A stretch of DNA of 64,000 nucleotides from Mesorhizobium loti CJ3sym. Its GTDB lineage: Bacteria; Pseudomonadota; Alphaproteobacteria; Rhizobiales; Rhizobiaceae. Below are positions 51,041 to 60,283 of the stretch, piece after piece. Made by a program: the position numbers and the translations under genes. The notes beneath the pieces were generated by a model. It made no database searches. It had not been told where the DNA came from and saw only the letters and a list, made by a program, of their open reading frames with translations. Position 1 is the first letter of the stretch, and each line of letters opens with the position of its first letter. The stretch covers positions 1 to 64,000 of the forward strand of contig NZ_AXAL01000031.1 of assembly GCF_000472785.1 (NCBI RefSeq), given 5' to 3'.

Positions 51041-52420
51041 TCAGACCTCAGAGGCCCGGCCGATCTTGCGCCACCGGGCGTTTTCGCGAACCAGCTTCAG
51101 GTCGTCGGTCGTCTCGGCAAATGTCCGCAAACGGTATTGCCGCAGCAGGTCGGGGAAGAGCGCCCCTTCCGGCAGGCCGGCAAGCTGCTCGCGGACCGAG
51201 ATCTCTTCATCGATGACCCGCATGCCCCAGGCATTTTCCCGAACCTGCAGCTCCGCAGCCAGATCGCGCTCTTCCGGCGCGGTCTCATCTAGCGAAGCCA
51301 GCAGGATGGAGTGGAAAAGCGCTACATAGCCAATCTGTCTCAGGCCGCCCACAACCCGCACCCGCGGCAATATTGCTAGGACGAGGAACGTCAGGAAGAG
51401 GTTCGGCAGCAGCAGGCCGTCCAGCAGCGCCTGCTTGAGATGCTGCCGCTCGAACGGGATGGAAAGGCCATCCGGCCTGTCAGGCTCGATCAGGTGTCCG
51501 TTCGCGAGGACGAGCTTGCGCACGCGCTCCTCGCGGATGCCCCAGAAATAGTCCGTGGCATTGGGCAGGAATCTGCCGAAAGGGCCCGATGCGGCCACTT
51601 CCAAGGCAAGTTCGAGACGCTGGCGCCTTGCAGGCTCAAAGAGCAGGCTGGAAAGAAGGCTGCCGTCATCTTCTAGATGCCGCGCCATGGCAGAAGCGGC
51701 GAGCCGGTCGTCGATGAAAACCGGCCGGGCCATGCCGGAACGATCCCAATCGGCGACCAGATCCTCGTTGAGGGCTGTCAGCGCATCGGCGGCGGTTCCA
51801 AACACCTTGTCCTGGCTGGCAAGCAGAGTGCCCAGCCAGCGACTGGCATCCCTTTCGTCACCCACCGCTTCGAGCGCGCGCTTGTTGAGGGTCACGGGGC
51901 CGGCCGCGCATGCGCTTTTGCGGCACAGTTTGTGGCGCCCCATGCCAAACAGGTTGACCTTGTCGTCGCCGATATCGAGCCACCCCGGCCCCTCCCGGCC
52001 GATGGTCTCCATGGTCATCGTCGTTCCCATGAAGCAGAAGAAGGCCGACAGCCCGTTTTCGACCGCGCCGAGCCAGGCAAGCAGGAGGGCATCGAAGGTG
52101 ATCCGGTCCATAAGAAGCAGGCAGTGCAGGCCGGACTGAATCACCGGTCTGTGCTCGAAGTCGTCGAGCGCCTTGCCGATCTCCTCAGGCAGCATGATCA
52201 TACCGAGGCGTGGCTGCAGGACTTCGCGCAGGATCGAGCGGGCAGCGATCGCCGGGCCCGATGCAGGCCTTGCCACCGGCCGCCACAGATGGCGGGCGTA
52301 ATCGGAAACCGGTGCATTCCAGTTCTGCTCGATGTCACGCACGACTTCCGGGCAGAGCCGCGACAGCACAGCCAGAATTTCTGCCGGAGGCGCAGGGGTT
52401 GGGTCAAAGACGGCGGTCAT
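51041..52420 (-). CDS. Uncharacterised protein
   Basis: A 459-residue protein that I do not recognise. No signal peptide. A hydrophobic stretch near residue 340 (LLLPNLFLTFLVLAILPRV) could be one membrane segment or a buried helix. A cysteine pair sits in GRHKLCRKSACAAG (about 167-180), preceded by the tract CFMGTTMTMETIGREG. The frame is clean, codon use matches the neighbours and the gene converges with the TPR cyclase gene 23 bases away, so it is real. It may be followed by the GNAT gene transcriptionally upstream (50-base gap). Confidence 0.75.
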   Translation of the reverse strand: MTAVFDPTPAPPAEILAVLSRLCPEVVRDIEQNWNAPVSDYARHLWRPVARPASGPAIAARSILREVLQPRLGMIMLPEEIGKALDDFEHRPVIQSGLHCLLLMDRITFDALLLAWLGAVENGLSAFFCFMGTTMTMETIGREGPGWLDIGDDKVNLFGMGRHKLCRKSACAAGPVTLNKRALEAVGDERDASRWLGTLLASQDKVFGTAADALTALNEDLVADWDRSGMARPVFIDDRLAASAMARHLEDDGSLLSSLLFEPARRQRLELALEVAASGPFGRFLPNATDYFWGIREERVRKLVLANGHLIEPDRPDGLSIPFERQHLKQALLDGLLLPNLFLTFLVLAILPRVRVVGGLRQIGYVALFHSILLASLDETAPEERDLAAELQVRENAWGMRVIDEEISVREQLAGLPEGALFPDLLRQYRLRTFAETTDDLKLVRENARWRKIGRASEV

Positions 52421-52470
52421 TGGTCCCGTCTAGCCGCTTGCGGTGCAAACGCCAAGGGAGACAGCGGATC

Positions 52471-52989
52471 TCAGAACCGCAGCCGGGCCATGCTCAGGAG
52501 GTCGTGGTACTGGCCGTCGGTAAAACCAGCCTTCACATGCCGGCCTTCGACCTCGAAGCCATGGCTTGCGTAGAGACGGATGGCCGGTTCGTTGTCGGCA
52601 TAGACGGTCAGTTCGACCCGCTTCAGGGCGCGCCAGTTGTCGGCCACGTCAAGCAGCGCTCCAAGTATGGCAGAGCCGATGCCCTTGCCGACAAAGGCAT
52701 CGTCAAGGCCGATATTGATCTCGCCGATATGCGAACGGCGCGGCGAACCCTGCACAACAAGGTTGCCATGGCCGACGACCTTGCCGTCCAACTCGGCAAC
52801 GATCCAGGTGGTTTCCTGGCCGGACTTGGCGATGCGCCGCTCCACCTGCTCCACCATCTCGAAAGGCATCCTGAGCGTACCCCAGCGGAAGCCCGGCATG
52901 TTGAAGATGGCGCAAAGCGCCTCCGCATCGCTCGGCCTAACGGCGCGGAGCTGCGGCTGGATTTTGTCAGCGGAGGTCGTGCTGGTCAT
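52471..52989 (-). CDS. GNAT family N-acetyltransferase
   Basis: About 172 residues. The acetyl-CoA motif is AFVGKGIGSAILGALLDVA (about 95-113), followed by VELTVYADNEPAIRLYASHGFEVEGR, the beta4-alpha4 segment typical of SpeG/RimJ-like and YncA-type enzymes. ATG 52989 (MTSTTSADKI) has GGGAA nearby; an ATG at 53028 is equally open. Substrate is not predictable. Same strand as the unknown gene at 51041 and the membrane protein at 53064, with short gaps, so the three may form an operon. Confidence 0.85.
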   Translation of the reverse strand: MTSTTSADKIQPQLRAVRPSDAEALCAIFNMPGFRWGTLRMPFEMVEQVERRIAKSGQETTWIVAELDGKVVGHGNLVVQGSPRRSHIGEINIGLDDAFVGKGIGSAILGALLDVADNWRALKRVELTVYADNEPAIRLYASHGFEVEGRHVKAGFTDGQYHDLLSMARLRF

Positions 52990-53063
52990 CGCGTTCCCGG
53001 CGAAGGCAATCGGCTCGGCACGATGCACCGGACGTCACCTGAAAATCCAGCTGTCTCTGCACC

Positions 53064-53888
53064 TTATTGTACCGGTTGCGAGCTGAAATGGCGGGAAGCG
53101 GCGTAGAGTTTGAAGATGCCGCTGACGGCGATCCAGCCGAAAAGGGCGAGCCAGCACAATGTTTTAGTCGCCGTCCAGTCGATCCGGTGCACCGCGGCGT
53201 CGGTGATGACCAGGCCAAGGATGGCAAGCAAGCCGACCAGAAATTGCGCCAGGCCGAGCACCAGCAGTTCCTCGCGGGGCGCACTTCTCCAGACGAGGTA
53301 TGTGCCGCCGGCGCCGGCGAGGAAGATGGCGCTGTAGACCTGGCCGTGGAAGGGATCGACCGGCCATGGCCAGCTGCTGCTAACCACTTGGGGAAACAGC
53401 AACATGCCGACGCCGTAGAGCCCAAGGATCGCCGTTTCCGCCAACATGTAACCGCGCCATGCGCGGTTTAGGGTCACGCCTTTTGCCGAAGGGCGGGCCC
53501 TGGCCCACCACAGGAACAGCCCAGATACCGCGGCCGAGGCTAGATAGACCAGGAACCAGAGCCAGGTCGCTTTTCGTTCGAAGTTGAAATAGCCGAGATT
53601 GATCAACGAAACCGCCGACACGATAACGGTGAAGATGAAGGCCATGACAAGCACCAGCCTGCCGGGCGACCAGCGGTTCCAGAACAAGAGCGCAGCCATC
53701 ACCGCCATTTCGGCAGTGTAGAAGCCGCCGAGGAAGCGGGCACTGAATGGCGTGACGGGCCAGGGCCAGCGCGGCTTGACCAGCGCCGGCGCGAAAAACA
53801 GGCTGGCGCCCACGATCAGGACGATGATGACCCCAGCGGAGAAAATGCGCAGGGCTGCTGGAAATGGCGGATTGTCGGACGTCTGCAT
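53064..53888 (-). CDS. Uncharacterised integral membrane protein
   Basis: A 274-residue protein with about eight hydrophobic spans: IFSAGVIIVLIVGASLFFAP near the N-terminus, then evenly spaced helices with WPW-containing loops (KPRWPWPVTPFSARFLGG and SSWPWPVDPFHGQVYS). The two halves carry the same loop pattern, suggesting an internal duplication of four helices. No enzyme motif is visible. An 18-base palindrome lies just upstream of the start. Confidence 0.75.
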   Translation of the reverse strand: MQTSDNPPFPAALRIFSAGVIIVLIVGASLFFAPALVKPRWPWPVTPFSARFLGGFYTAEMAVMAALLFWNRWSPGRLVLVMAFIFTVIVSAVSLINLGYFNFERKATWLWFLVYLASAAVSGLFLWWARARPSAKGVTLNRAWRGYMLAETAILGLYGVGMLLFPQVVSSSWPWPVDPFHGQVYSAIFLAGAGGTYLVWRSAPREELLVLGLAQFLVGLLAILGLVITDAAVHRIDWTATKTLCWLALFGWIAVSGIFKLYAASRHFSSQPVQ

Positions 53889-53904
53889 GGAAAGGGCCCC
53901 AAAA

Positions 53905-53922
53905 GGTCAATACCCGTTGACC
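53905..53922. promoter_or_regulatory. 18-base palindrome upstream of the membrane protein gene
   Basis: GGTCAA-TACCCG-TTGACC is a perfect 6-base inverted repeat, 17 bases before the start of the membrane protein gene and within the divergent promoter with the DUF5939-type cyclase. Size and symmetry fit a dimeric repressor site. Confidence 0.45.
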
Positions 53923-54020
53923 ATCATAGTGCCGCTTGCGGTCCGATGGAAATCGAGCTGTCACCAGACTTGTCTATTCGAATGGCCGTACGATCCGTTT
54001 CGACGTAAAATGAATCACTC

Positions 54021-54059
54021 GGACCAAGGAGCGGTCCGGTCAACACGCCTCGGGAGGCG
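54021..54059 (+). promoter_or_regulatory. Two adjacent hairpins in the leader of the third cyclase gene
   Basis: GGACC-AAGGAGC-GGTCC (54021-54037) is followed by CGCCTC-GG-GAGGCG (54046-54059) and then CATTTTCC, 20 bases before the ATG. The arrangement recalls a leader hairpin pair, possibly a weak terminator/attenuator or a translation control element. Not a known riboswitch as far as I can tell. Confidence 0.35.
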
Positions 54060-54079
54060 CATTTTCCGGAGCCTGCACG

Positions 54080-55495
54080 ATGAACGAAGCTCAGGATCTG
54101 TTCTCGCTTCTGCGGCAATCGACCGATGTCGATCCACGGGCAATCGGCGCGATCCAGCGAACCATCGCGGAGGGCAATGACCGCGAACTTTGCCGGATCA
54201 ATGCGCCAGCCTTCGCCAGCAAGCATGGCCTCGACGAGGAGAGCGCCATAAGCGCCTTTCTCCATGCGGCGCGGGTGGGCGTCTTCGACATTTCCTGGAA
54301 TGTTCTTTGCCCCGGCTGTGGCGGCGTGCTCGACACCAACGCCACGCTGAAAACCATGCAGAAGGACGAATACACCTGCGCGCTGTGCGCCGAGGGCTAT
54401 TCGCCGACCCTCGACGAGATGGTCGAGGTGACATTCACCGTCAATCCCCGCGTGCGCAGGATTGCCGCCCACAATCCACACGAATTGCCGTTGGTGGAAT
54501 ATTTCCGCCAGATCTACTGGGCGTCCGGCGTCGATCTGCCGGATGAGGATTTCGCGAAAACGATCGAAGAGTTCTCGCTGGAGGATATCGAGCTTGCGCC
54601 CGGTGAAAAGGCAGTTCTGCCCATACAGCTTCCGTCCGAATTCATCATCGTCTTCGAGCCAGTCACCCATTCAGCGCAGTTCATCGACGTGAAGGGCGAT
54701 CCAACAAAGGAGCGCCGAAGCCTCTCTTTGGTCTTCGACCGCGACCATGTCCGGAACCAGACGCTGGAGATGCAACCCGGCCCGTTGCGCATTTCGCTGG
54801 AAAACAGGACCGACACCCGCGTGCTGCCGACGGTCTTCATCGCCGGCCAGGCATTGCATGATTTGCTCAGCAAGCGCCGGCCCTTCCTGACCGCCAAGCG
54901 CCTGCTCACCAACCAGACGTTTCGCGATCTCTATCGCACGGATACGCTCGACATCAACCAGCGCCTGAAGATCACCAGCCTGACCTTCCTGTTCACCGAC
55001 CTGCGCGGATCGACCGCCCTTTACGAGCGGGTGGGCGACCTTTCGGCCTTCGATCTCGTGCGCGCGCATTTCCAGGTTCTGCACGAGATCGTCGCTGCGG
55101 AGGCAGGCGCGGTGGTGAAGACGATCGGTGATGCGGTGATGGCGACCTTCGCGACGCCTGACCGTGCGATTGCTGCGGCCCTCAGGATGCGCGATGCCAT
55201 GCGTGCGCTCAATGACAAAAGCGGGCGCGAGGATCTTCTGCTCAAGATCGGAATCCATGCCGGCCCCTGCATCGCCGTTTCCATGAACGAGCGACAGGAC
55301 TATTTCGGCCAGACGGTCAACATTGCTTCGCGGGTCCAGAACCTTGCAACCGCACAGGCGATCTTCGCCACTCGTGCGGTGGTCGAAGACAATCTCACCG
55401 CCGATCTTTTGCGCAGGAACGCGCTGACGCCCGAACCCCACGAGGTTTCGCTGCGCGGCATTGAGCGGGAGATAGCAGTATATATGATCCCTTGA
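54080..55495 (+). CDS. Class III adenylate/guanylate cyclase with N-terminal zinc-binding sensory domain (DUF5939-like)
   Basis: A 471-residue protein. Residues 1-290 resemble the DUF5939 domain placed before cyclases: two CxxC pairs, LCPGCGG (about 75-81) and TCALCAEGY (about 99-107), probably bind zinc, and a beta-rich part follows. Residues about 300-470 are the cyclase, with metal aspartates in FLFTDLRGST and KTIGDAVMATF, GIHAGPC and NIASRVQNLA. No membrane segment, so it is a cytosolic sensor. It stands alone, divergent from the membrane protein gene and convergent with the methyltransferase gene. Confidence 0.9.
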   Translation: MNEAQDLFSLLRQSTDVDPRAIGAIQRTIAEGNDRELCRINAPAFASKHGLDEESAISAFLHAARVGVFDISWNVLCPGCGGVLDTNATLKTMQKDEYTCALCAEGYSPTLDEMVEVTFTVNPRVRRIAAHNPHELPLVEYFRQIYWASGVDLPDEDFAKTIEEFSLEDIELAPGEKAVLPIQLPSEFIIVFEPVTHSAQFIDVKGDPTKERRSLSLVFDRDHVRNQTLEMQPGPLRISLENRTDTRVLPTVFIAGQALHDLLSKRRPFLTAKRLLTNQTFRDLYRTDTLDINQRLKITSLTFLFTDLRGSTALYERVGDLSAFDLVRAHFQVLHEIVAAEAGAVVKTIGDAVMATFATPDRAIAAALRMRDAMRALNDKSGREDLLLKIGIHAGPCIAVSMNERQDYFGQTVNIASRVQNLATAQAIFATRAVVEDNLTADLLRRNALTPEPHEVSLRGIEREIAVYMIP

Positions 55496-55514
55496 GACTG
55501 GGACGTCTCCACCC

Positions 55515-55994
55515 TCAAACGCGCCTGCTGAGAAAATAACGATCGGCGGGCTCCGAAGTCGGCGGCGGGAGGCGTTGCAATTGCGGGTGATCGAGCGGTG
55601 TGCCGCTGACCGCGAAGCCGCCGACGCGAAGCAGGCGCGCAATCAGATCGGGAAGCCAGGTAGAGGTTATTGCGTCGCGATCGTCATAGCCTGTGCCGAT
55701 GTCGGCATGAACAAGAGCGGCGTCGATGCCGATGAACCTGACCCCTGTCTCGCGTATTTCGCCGAGCACGAGGTTTTCAGCGTCGGGTATTGAGCTGGCA
55801 TGTGCGCCGACTTCGCGGTCGAACACCACGATCCGGCGCCCGGGCAGGCGCTCGCGCAGATGGTGGAACGTCCGGCCATTGCCGAGGCCGAGCTCGAGCA
55901 CGGGCCCCTCCATCTTCGCCACTTCGGGGCAGATTTGATTGAGAATGTCGCGCTGCGCGCTCATCCTGCTGATGAAATTATCGAGGCGACTCAT
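55515..55994 (-). CDS. Small class I SAM-dependent methyltransferase
   Basis: A 159-residue protein from ATG 55994 (MSRLDNFISRMSAQRDIL). It has the SAM-binding motif I LELGLGNGRTFHHL, acidic motif II VVFDREVG, a short motif III around ALVHADIGTG and the post-motif FAVSGTPL. It lacks a visible substrate domain, so it is close to the minimal fold. The frame is open 47 codons further upstream without family features. Substrate unknown. It is downstream of the third importer operon on the same strand, 211 bases away. Confidence 0.8.
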   Translation of the reverse strand: MSRLDNFISRMSAQRDILNQICPEVAKMEGPVLELGLGNGRTFHHLRERLPGRRIVVFDREVGAHASSIPDAENLVLGEIRETGVRFIGIDAALVHADIGTGYDDRDAITSTWLPDLIARLLRVGGFAVSGTPLDHPQLQRLPPPTSEPADRYFLSRRV

Positions 55995-56205
55995 ATGCGT
56001 CTGTGTGTCCTGAACCTGCTCAAAAAAATAGGCAATGCCCGCGATAAGAACCGGTTCAAGGTGACCCGAAGGCGACCCGCCAAACTCCGATCGCGTCTCG
56101 CCACCTATAGAAGCGAACGATGAGCGCTGCAACAACCGGGCAGGCCGCCGGCAAGGACCATACGGGGGGGAGTCTGCGGCCCAGCGTGTGGCGGAAATAG
56201 CGATC

Positions 56206-57387
56206 TCACTTGTAGGGGTCCGCGGCGTCCCGCAACCCGTCGCCGAAGAAGTTGAACGCCATGATGACGAGAATGACGGGGAGCATCGGCAAAAGCAGCC
56301 ATGGATAGAAGGCGATCACGCTGACGCTGCGTGCCTCGGTGAGCAGGATGCCCCAGCTGGTTGTCGGTGCCCTCAGGCCGAGCCCGAGGAAGCTCAGCGC
56401 CGTCTCGCCCAGGATCATGCCGGGTATGGAGATCGTCGCCGTTGCGATCAAATGCGACATAAAGCCGGGAATGAGGTGCCGCCCAATGATGCGGCTGCTG
56501 CTGGCGCCCATCAATTGTGCGGCCAGAACGTAATCCTCCTCGCGCAAGGCTAGAAGCTTTGAACGCACAGCCCGCGCCAGTCCGGTCCAGTGGATCAGAC
56601 CGAGAATGACGGTGATGCCGAAATAGATCAGGATCGGGCTCCAGGTTATCGGCATGATCGCCGCCAGAGCCAACCACAGCGGAATGCTGGGGATCGATTG
56701 CAGAACTTCGATTATCCGTTGAACGATCAGGTCGAAGATACCGCCGTGATAGCCGGCCAGTCCGCCGATGACAATGCCGAGCACAAAGCTGAAACTGATG
56801 CCGACGAGGCCGATTGTCAGTGAGATGCGCGCGCCATAGATGATGCGCGAGAGCACATCGCGCCCCAGCCTGTCGGTGCCGGCGAGAAAGAGCTGGCCGT
56901 TTTCGGCAGGGCAGACAAAATGCCTGTCACCTTCGATCAGGCCCCAGAACCGGTAACTGTCGCCCTTGCAGAAGAAACGGATCCGCTGAACATCATCCTG
57001 TTTCTCGATGTAGTTTCGCTTGAGCGTGTCCATATCCAGCGTCATCTGGCGGCCATAGACGAACGGCCCGACGAGCTGGCCGTTGTGGAACAGGTGCACC
57101 CGCTGCGGCGGCGAATAGATGTAGTCCATGTTGCGCGTGTGCAGATTGTAGGGCGCCAGGAACTCGCAGATCAGTATCCCGAAATAAAGCGCTGCCAGGA
57201 ATATGCCGGATACGACGGCAATCCGGTGCTTTCGGAATTTCCACCACATCAGCCGCAACTGCGACGCCTGATAGACCTTCGATTGCTCGGGCGTCATCGC
57301 CTCGACCGACTGCAGGTCAAAGGGCGCGGTGGAAACGTAGTGTTGCAGGGGAGCACCCGGAGCGGGCAGCGGCGATTGCGTGCTCAT
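56206..57387 (-). CDS. Opp-like ABC transporter permease with periplasmic insertion
   Basis: A 393-residue DppC/OppC-class permease, about 100 longer than usual. After the first span (IAVVSGIFLAALYFGILICE), residues about 75-160 form an extra periplasmic segment (SPPQRVHLFHNGQLVGPFVY, RNYIEKQDDVQRIRFFCKG) before the hallmark GTDRLGRDVLSRIIYGARI. The coupling loop AAQLMGASSSRIIGRHLIP is normal. Inserts of this kind occur in Opp-like systems with very large binding proteins, some of which import oligosaccharides. It overlaps the upstream permease by 4 bases and ends the operon. Confidence 0.9.
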   Translation of the reverse strand: MSTQSPLPAPGAPLQHYVSTAPFDLQSVEAMTPEQSKVYQASQLRLMWWKFRKHRIAVVSGIFLAALYFGILICEFLAPYNLHTRNMDYIYSPPQRVHLFHNGQLVGPFVYGRQMTLDMDTLKRNYIEKQDDVQRIRFFCKGDSYRFWGLIEGDRHFVCPAENGQLFLAGTDRLGRDVLSRIIYGARISLTIGLVGISFSFVLGIVIGGLAGYHGGIFDLIVQRIIEVLQSIPSIPLWLALAAIMPITWSPILIYFGITVILGLIHWTGLARAVRSKLLALREEDYVLAAQLMGASSSRIIGRHLIPGFMSHLIATATISIPGMILGETALSFLGLGLRAPTTSWGILLTEARSVSVIAFYPWLLLPMLPVILVIMAFNFFGDGLRDAADPYK

Positions 57388-58382
57388 TTGGTGCTGCCGC
57401 CCTGCAAACGAATTCGTGGATCAAGCAGCGCCAGCGCCAGGTCGGAAATCAGGACACCGATGACCGTCAGGAAGGCGAGGAACATCAGGAACGACCCTGC
57501 CAGATACATGTCCTGGCTCTGCAGCGCCCTGATCAGCATCGGCCCGGTCGTTTCCAAAGACAGCACGATCGCGGTTATTTCGGCGCCGGAGATGATGGCC
57601 GGCAGGATAGAGCCGATGTCGGAGATGAAGAAATTCAGCGCCATGCGCAGCGGATATTTGACCAGCGCCTTGAAGGGATGAAGGCCTTTGGCGCGCGCGG
57701 TCACGACATATTGCTTGTGTAGCTCATCGAGCAGATTGGCGCGCAGCCGCCGGATCATGCTTGCCGTGCCCCCGGTGCCGATGATCAAGACCGGGATCCA
57801 GAGATGGGCGAGGATCGACTGCGCCTTGGCCCAGCTCATCGGCTCGCCGAGATATTGCTGGTCCATGAGATGGCCGATGGACGTGCCGAACCAGATGTTG
57901 GCGAAATACATCAGGATCAGCGCCAGCATGAAGTTCGGAATGGCAAGGCCGAGAAGGCCCAAGAACGTCAGGCCGTAGTCGCCCCAACTGTATTGATGCG
58001 TGGCGGAGTACATGCCGATCGGAAACGCGATAAGCCAGGTGACGATGATCGTGACGAAGGAAACCAGCACGGTCAGCCACATTCGGTCGCCGACGACGTC
58101 GCGAACCGGCAGCTCATATTCGAAGGAATAGCCGAAATCGCCGTGCAGCATTCCGCCGACCCAATAGAAGTAGCGAATGACCGGCGGCTGGTCGAAACCA
58201 TATTCCTTGCGCATCATCTGGATGCGATCGGAATCCACCGCTTCGCCCTGGGCCCGAAGCTCGGCAACATAGCTGTCGAAATAGTCGCCCGGCGGAAGTT
58301 CGATGATCGTGAACACCAGCGCCGATATGACCAGCAGCGTTGGAACCATCACGGCGATGCGCCAGACAATATATCGAAGCAC
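57384..58382 (-). CDS. Opp-like ABC transporter permease (DppB/OppB-like)
   Basis: A 332-residue permease. It starts RYIVWRIAVMVPTLLVISALVF and has, in place of the usual LLPGDP, the variant ELPPGDYFDSYVAELRAQGE, again a marker of the subfamily with the long OppC-like partner. Coupling loop YVVTARAKGLHPFKALVKY near residue 230. It begins 2 bases after the binding-protein stop. Confidence 0.9.
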   Translation of the reverse strand: MLRYIVWRIAVMVPTLLVISALVFTIIELPPGDYFDSYVAELRAQGEAVDSDRIQMMRKEYGFDQPPVIRYFYWVGGMLHGDFGYSFEYELPVRDVVGDRMWLTVLVSFVTIIVTWLIAFPIGMYSATHQYSWGDYGLTFLGLLGLAIPNFMLALILMYFANIWFGTSIGHLMDQQYLGEPMSWAKAQSILAHLWIPVLIIGTGGTASMIRRLRANLLDELHKQYVVTARAKGLHPFKALVKYPLRMALNFFISDIGSILPAIISGAEITAIVLSLETTGPMLIRALQSQDMYLAGSFLMFLAFLTVIGVLISDLALALLDPRIRLQGGSTK

Positions 58383-58384
58383 GC

Positions 58385-60283
58385 TCAGGTCTCTCCAAGC
58401 CAGAATGTATCCGGCATATAGACACCGAAATAGGCCGTCGGGTCGTAGCCGTAGAGCGCCTTGTCAGGCAGGTTGCGCAGCCGCGAGGACGCCAGAACCG
58501 GCTGATGCGTTGCATTCACCGTGCCGATCGAAAACACCTGATCGGTGTAGATCGACAGCATTGAATTCCAGATTTCGGCGCGCTCCGCGGCTTCGGTCGA
58601 TGCGTTCCAGCGCTTGAGCAAAGCCATCAACTCGACCACAGGAGGAAGATCGGGCGCCTCACCGACCGTGCCATGAGACAAGTAGTGAGCACCCCAGAGC
58701 GGCCATTGCAGCTGGTCGTCGATGGTGGGGGCCAATTGGTACGGGTTCATGTCGGCGGTCGGCACGCCGTTGTCGATGCCCGACCACATCGACATCATGA
58801 TCTCGCCGCCAAGCGCGCGGCTGCGGAAGATGTCTCGCTGCGAAGTCCGGATGAACAGGGCAATGCCGATCTTGCGCCAGTGATCGGTGATGAGTTCGAG
58901 CGCGTCGGTTTCCAGGGTGCTTTCGCCGGCCGTTTCCACGATGACCTGCGCCGGGCGTCCGTCGGGAAGTATCCGCAAGCCGTCATCGTCACGCGCCTGA
59001 AGCCCGACCTCGTCGAGCAGCGCATTGGCCTGGTCGGGATCATGGGTGACCCAGGCTTTCGCGAATTCCGGTCGGTAGAGCGGGCTCTCCGGCAGGACCG
59101 TATCGGCACTTTCCTGCGCCAATCCGTAGAACACAGCCATGTTGATCTCGCGCCTGTCCACAGCGAGCGAAAGCGCGCGGCGCACGCGCACGTCACGGAA
59201 GAGGCCACGCCACACCTGGTCGGCACAATTCAGATTGGGCAGCAGCGCCAGCCGCGAGCCCTGTGTCCGTTTCCACAGATGCATCTTCACCGGGTAGCGC
59301 TTCTCCGCGTCCTTCAGGAATGAGTAATCGGCGAAGTCAATTCCCATGCATTGCAGGTCGCTCTCGCCCGCACCGGTCTTGGCGGAAATGATCGCCGACG
59401 AACTGACATTCATGACAATCCGGTCAACATAGGGCAGTTGCCGGCCATTCTCGTCTATTCGATGAAAGAACGGGTTGCGCTCGAAGATGAACTGCTCAGC
59501 CGGCGGCTTGGTCCGGTTCTGCCAGGGATCGAGCGTCGGCAGCTCCGGGTTCTCCGGTCGATACTGCCGCGACATGCGGATATGCAGGAGCGTCCATTTC
59601 GGGGTCCGATACTCCTTCATCAGGCCGGCGAGCCGGAATGGATCCTGGTATTTCTTGTGGAACTGCTTGAGATAGGCGGCCGGCAGAACAAGCGATAGCG
59701 GCGAAGCAGCGGCGAGCTTGGGCAAGAAGTCGGGATTGGGCGCATCCCAACTATAGCGGACCGTCAACGGATCGACGATCTCGAAGCGTGGTGGTTTGCC
59801 GTCCGCCAGCAGCGCCGGGGCGAGCCCGCCTTCCGAAAGTTCATCGTTCAGCCAGACATCTTCCCAGCAATAGCGAAAATCTTCCGGCGTCAGCAGGCTA
59901 CCGTCAGACCATTTATGTCCTTCCCGTATCTTGAAAGTGAAGACGCGATCATCCGCTATGTCGAAACTTTCGAGAATGTCTGCTTGCAAGTTAAGCTTTT
60001 CGTCGTAGCCGACCAGGCGAGCATACCCGTAGATCGTCATCATCCGGATATCTTTCTGGCTGCCGATGATCGTGCGCAGCGTGCCGCCATACTGGCCGGG
60101 CTGCCGGCCCATCGCAGCAAGGTTCAAGGCGCGCGGACTCTTGGGCAAGCGCTCGGCGAGTGCAGGCAGCGCCCTGGCCGTCAGCAGCGGCTGAAGAAAT
60201 CCCGGCTCCAGATCGCCGGCGCGCACCGGGCTCGGCAGAAATGTCGAAGCCATGAGGCCAAGGACGGTGCGGCGGCTGATCAA
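58385..60283 (-). CDS. Large ABC transporter substrate-binding protein (SBP_bac_5, Opp-like)
   Basis: A 632-residue binding protein, about 100 longer than DppA. I start at TTG 60283, which overlaps the ATPase stop (TTGA) and gives a Tat signal: [21 protein letters not shown]. Family 5 blocks: GQYGGTLRTIIGSQKDIR, REGHKWSDGSLLTPEDFRY (about 120-138), IGIALFIRTSQRD, and the late EMMALLKRW-like helix. Length and WSDG/EDF patterns resemble the Opp-like binding proteins that accompany permeases with large insertions; carbohydrates as well as peptides are known ligands. Third importer of the window. Confidence 0.88.
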   Translation of the reverse strand: MISRRTVLGLMASTFLPSPVRAGDLEPGFLQPLLTARALPALAERLPKSPRALNLAAMGRQPGQYGGTLRTIIGSQKDIRMMTIYGYARLVGYDEKLNLQADILESFDIADDRVFTFKIREGHKWSDGSLLTPEDFRYCWEDVWLNDELSEGGLAPALLADGKPPRFEIVDPLTVRYSWDAPNPDFLPKLAAASPLSLVLPAAYLKQFHKKYQDPFRLAGLMKEYRTPKWTLLHIRMSRQYRPENPELPTLDPWQNRTKPPAEQFIFERNPFFHRIDENGRQLPYVDRIVMNVSSSAIISAKTGAGESDLQCMGIDFADYSFLKDAEKRYPVKMHLWKRTQGSRLALLPNLNCADQVWRGLFRDVRVRRALSLAVDRREINMAVFYGLAQESADTVLPESPLYRPEFAKAWVTHDPDQANALLDEVGLQARDDDGLRILPDGRPAQVIVETAGESTLETDALELITDHWRKIGIALFIRTSQRDIFRSRALGGEIMMSMWSGIDNGVPTADMNPYQLAPTIDDQLQWPLWGAHYLSHGTVGEAPDLPPVVELMALLKRWNASTEAAERAEIWNSMLSIYTDQVFSIGTVNATHQPVLASSRLRNLPDKALYGYDPTAYFGVYMPDTFWLGET

